DNA from: an uncultured Eubacteriales bacterium
Lineage (GTDB): Bacteria; Bacillota; Clostridia; Christensenellales; Aristaeellaceae
Assembly (NCBI GenBank): GCA_900540045.1
Contig: UQEF01000117.1
Location: forward strand, 1-5,962
Direction: 5' to 3'
Length of the DNA: 5,962 nt
In this document: positions 1 to 5,962 of the stretch, in pieces
Layout of the letters: each line of letters opens with the position of its first letter
How positions within the stretch are numbered: the first letter of the stretch is position 1
The notes under the pieces: generated by a model
Told to the model about the DNA's origin: nothing
Databases searched by the model: none
The model's input: only the letters and a program-made list of their open reading frames with translations
Made by a program: the position numbers and the translations under genes

Positions 1-133
1 TCCTGTCTGATGGGTGATTCGACAGCGCTTGCCTCAGCAATTGTGCGGTGCTGCCTTAGAAAGATAGCTTTCCATTTGCCAATCTGCCCCTACCATAAAA
101 ACTGAATACCAGCCGCCCACCGGCGGCACCACC

Positions 134-170
134 GAGCAGGAAATCTTTGACAGGTTCCCTGCTCTTTTTT
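134..170 (+). terminator. Rho-independent terminator of an upstream plus-strand transcript
   Basis: A 7-bp stem, GAGCAGG (134-140) with CCTGCTC (158-164), can be extended by two A-T pairs past a bulged C157. It is followed directly by six T residues (165-170). The T run lies on the plus strand, so it ends rightward transcription from beyond the left edge. The small hairpin at 112-127 lies just upstream and may belong to the same transcript. No gene ending is clearly recognisable before it. An attenuator upstream of the gene at 346 is an alternative, but the 175 bases between hairpin and gene make that less likely. Confidence 0.75.
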
Positions 171-274
171 GTGCGAGCAGCGAGGAAAGGATAAGGTACA
201 ATAAGTTGCGCAAAATGAAAGGAGGAAAAAAGAGGCAGATATCGAGGAGTTGATTCCATTGTATTTATTTGTTT

Positions 275-303
275 TTGAAAATGCGATACAGCTGTCGTAA
301 TCT
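275..303 (+). promoter_or_regulatory. Weak candidate sigma-70-type promoter for the small exported genes
   Basis: TTGAAA (275-280, five of six matches to the -35 consensus) is followed after 17 bases by TAATCT (298-303, a poor -10 match). Transcription would begin near 310 and give a leader of roughly 35 bases carrying AGAGGA at 325-330. Better-looking -10 hexamers exist nearby (TACAAT at 197-202, TAGAAT at 316-321). The first has no -35 partner at a sensible spacing, and the second would place the start of transcription inside the ribosome binding site. This is a tentative call. Confidence 0.25.
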
Positions 304-345
304 ATCTTTATGACATAGAATAAAAGAGGAAATACTACGAAGCGT

Positions 346-636
346 ATGCTTGCTTTCTCTGCTGTATTAGCTTTATGCCTGAGTCTGATTTGCGCGCCAG
401 CCCTAGCTTCATGCTCTCATCGCTGGACCAGTTGGGAAAGAACGTTTTCTGAGGAAAGGCTTTCGCAATCGCTTACAGGTTGCATCATGCTCTATGAAAT
501 ATTGGAAAGATTCTGCATATACTGCGGAAAGGTAGAAACAACCGAATCCGTGACGGAGCTTCCACATATATGGTTGCCATATGGCTCCGGCTATCGTTGT
601 TCAAGATGCGGCAACTCGATTGGATCTGTCAGATAA
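346..636 (+). CDS. Small exported cysteine-rich protein with C-x-H-x-W and two CxxCG motifs
   Basis: The 96-residue product begins with a hydrophobic signal sequence (residues 1-21) ending APALA-SC. This fits signal peptidase I cleavage after A21. LASC (20-23) also matches a lipobox, which would make C23 the lipidated residue. The mature part carries C23-S-H25-R-W27-x-x-W30, C57-I-Y-C60-G, H74-I-W76 and C85-S-R-C88-G. This Cys/His/Trp layout resembles short repeats frequent in secreted Firmicutes proteins and suggests about two zinc-ribbon-like metal sites or disulfides. Function is unknown. The ATG at 346 is the only standard start in the frame, but AGAGGA (325-330) is 15 bases away and the signal sequence lacks its usual basic residues. 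Three codons upstream, ACG-AAG-CGT at 337-345 would supply Lys-Arg at ideal spacing (6 bases) if ACG were used as the start. The next gene follows after 18 bases. Confidence 0.62.
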   Translation: MLAFSAVLALCLSLICAPALASCSHRWTSWERTFSEERLSQSLTGCIMLYEILERFCIYCGKVETTESVTELPHIWLPYGSGYRCSRCGNSIGSVR

Positions 637-642
637 CGCATC

Positions 643-648
643 GGAGGG
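643..648 (+). promoter_or_regulatory. Ribosome binding site of the second exported protein gene
   Basis: GGAGGG lies six bases before the ATG at 655. It fixes the start of the downstream gene and sits in the 18-base gap after the previous stop, so the second gene has its own strong initiation signal within a likely two-gene transcript. Confidence 0.75.
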
Positions 649-654
649 CAGGTT

Positions 655-1176
655 ATGCATGGAAAACGAAGCGCTGTCTGCGCGTTGTTGACGGTTATGC
701 TGCTATTCCCTCATTCGCTGGCTATGGAAGCTTCCCCTCTCCCTTGGGGGGTTTACCGGACGCAGACAACCGGCGAGGATCAGGTAGAGGTTCTGCTGGA
801 TTACAGCAGCTATGAGGATATACGCGTCTGTGCTGTAAGTGTGGACGAGGGCAGCTTTCTGCCGGAGCTTGCGCAGGGGATGACCCTGATGTGGGACGGA
901 GATGAGCGTACTGCCCTGATATCTTGGGATGCACCGTCGGAGATGACCTTCCTCTACCGCCCCAGCCCTCGCAGGCAGGGGACGACTGCCGTTTCCGGCG
1001 AGCTGGTGTTTTCCTGCTACAACGCAGACGGCGAGCGTATCCGTCATGACCGTGTGCAATTCGTCCGCACCGACAGCGGCCTCCGGCTATCTATTAAGTC
1101 TGCCGGGGAGGAACCACAGCCGGCGCCGCTGCCCGGCGGATCGTTTCCGCAGGATGAAAGCGCGATCAAACCTTAA
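655..1176 (+). CDS. Exported protein of unknown function
   Basis: The product is 173 residues. The N-terminus is a standard signal peptide: basic start (MHGKR), hydrophobic core about 7-19, and a likely signal peptidase I site after A23 (HSLA-ME). There is no further membrane segment and no lipobox, so the mature protein of about 150 residues should be released or held at the cell surface by a partner. The middle (about 42-147) alternates short hydrophobic stretches with polar turns and looks beta-rich, for example VEVLLDY, TALISWD, MTFLYRP, GELVFSCYNADG and VQFVRTD. An immunoglobulin-like sandwich is a guess. C59 and C121 are the only mature cysteines and could form a disulfide. The last 25 residues are Pro/Gly/Glu-rich and probably disordered. 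I recognise no family. The start is supported by GGAGGG six bases upstream, and the close spacing to the preceding exported-protein gene suggests a shared role. Confidence 0.72.
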   Translation: MHGKRSAVCALLTVMLLFPHSLAMEASPLPWGVYRTQTTGEDQVEVLLDYSSYEDIRVCAVSVDEGSFLPELAQGMTLMWDGDERTALISWDAPSEMTFLYRPSPRRQGTTAVSGELVFSCYNADGERIRHDRVQFVRTDSGLRLSIKSAGEEPQPAPLPGGSFPQDESAIKP

Positions 1177-1283
1177 CTCCTTATGGATTTTCGCCAGCTC
1201 CGGGGTGCGCTTTGTCACCCTCGAAAATATCCTTCCGCAGGCCTCTGTTTCCGGCTTGCCAACTTCTTGCAGATTTGCACAAG

Positions 1284-1318
1284 ACCCCCGCCTCCCTCCA
1301 TCCGGAGGGGGCGGGGGT
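1284..1318. terminator. GC-rich hairpin between convergent genes, probable bidirectional terminator
   Basis: The arm at 1285-1299 pairs with 1304-1317 in a stem of 14 base pairs, almost all G-C, with one bulged base (T1293), a four-base loop (ATCC) and an extra A-T pair at the base. It begins 15 bases after the rpoC stop and about 107 bases after the stop of the plus-strand gene. T-rich flanks are short and imperfect on both sides (TTCTTT on the plus strand, TCTTGTG on the minus strand). Position between convergent units and stem strength argue for termination in both directions, with rpoC the more likely main user. Confidence 0.75.
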
Positions 1319-1333
1319 TCTTTACTCTATCCC

Positions 1334-4897
<3,564 letters not shown>

Positions 4898-4906
4898 AAC
4901 GCGGCA

Positions 4907-4914
4907 CTCCCTTT
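4907..4914 (-). promoter_or_regulatory. Ribosome binding site that fixes the rpoC TTG start
   Basis: On the minus strand AAAGGGAG precedes the TTG at 4897 by nine bases. The next in-frame ATG is codon 14 (4856-4858), which would delete the conserved N-terminus and has no comparable site, so TTG is the start decided by this sequence. The site lies in the 39-base rpoB-rpoC spacer. Confidence 0.85.
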
Positions 4915-4936
4915 CGGTCTGTCAGGCGGGAACGGA

Positions 4937-5962
<1,026 letters not shown>

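Larger units (their letters stand above)
1..345. other. AT-richer intergenic region with hairpins, no convincing gene
   Basis: No reading frame here looks like a complete gene. One plus-strand frame is open from base 1 to a TGA at 103-105, but its translation is Cys-rich and unlike a known protein end; it could be the tail of an upstream gene. Short perfect hairpins are visible at 59-72 (GAAAG/CTTTC, loop ATAG) and 112-127 (GCCGCC/GGCGGC, loop CACC), followed by the terminator at 134-170. A textbook Shine-Dalgarno string, AAAGGAGG, lies at 218-225 with no ATG, GTG or TTG at a usable distance. A frame of 31 codons at 205-300 reads like protein but has no start. A minus-strand frame at 56-259 lacks a ribosome binding site and runs through the terminator, so I do not call it. 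Confidence 0.6.

Noticed and set aside
56..259. 67-codon minus-strand open frame
   Set aside because: No ribosome binding site, no recognisable domain, and it runs across the plus-strand terminator at 134-170.
1..345. Possible T-box or other known riboswitch ahead of the exported genes
   Set aside because: I see no T-box antiterminator motif or other known riboswitch core, and the terminator is about 175 bases from the gene.
703..1059. 118-codon minus-strand frame opposite the second exported gene
   Set aside because: The plus-strand gene has a signal peptide and a good ribosome site; the minus frame has neither.

Overview
The window holds the 3' part of an RNA polymerase operon on the minus strand. 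The last 341 codons of rpoB (4937-5962, entering from the right edge) are followed by a complete rpoC (1334-4897). Converging on it from the left, on the plus strand, are two small adjacent genes for exported proteins of unknown function (346-636 and 655-1176). A strong GC-rich hairpin at 1284-1318 lies between the two transcription units and probably terminates both. The first 345 bases hold no convincing gene. They contain a good rho-independent terminator at 134-170 for an upstream plus-strand transcript, several small hairpins, and a weak candidate promoter for the two small genes.

The organism is probably a GC-rich member of the Clostridia or a related Firmicutes lineage. RpoC is 1187 residues, close to the Bacillus/Clostridium length, and lacks the large trigger-loop insertion of proteobacterial RpoC. 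Its start ([16 protein letters not shown]) resembles clostridial RpoC. RpoB ends in a long acidic tail. The small protein at 346-636 has the C-x-H-x-W / CxxCG pattern common in secreted proteins of gut Firmicutes. This assignment is inferred from protein features, not from a search. The rpoBC region is clearly GC-rich, while the left 650 bases are visibly AT-richer, so the left end looks like accessory DNA beside a core operon.

rpoB and rpoC are co-oriented, 39 bases apart, and encode the beta and beta' subunits that together form the polymerase active centre. rpoC starts at TTG behind a good Shine-Dalgarno sequence. The str-operon genes (rpsL, rpsG, fusA, tuf) that often follow rpoC in Firmicutes are absent, and transcription appears to end right after rpoC. 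The two small plus-strand genes are 18 bases apart and each carries a signal peptide, so they are probably co-transcribed and act at or outside the membrane.

I found no dramatic new system. The points most worth a second look are the two-gene exported-protein cassette, an apparent ACG in the place where the first gene's start codon would be expected, the acidic RpoB tail, and traces of possibly decayed coding sequence in both non-coding stretches.
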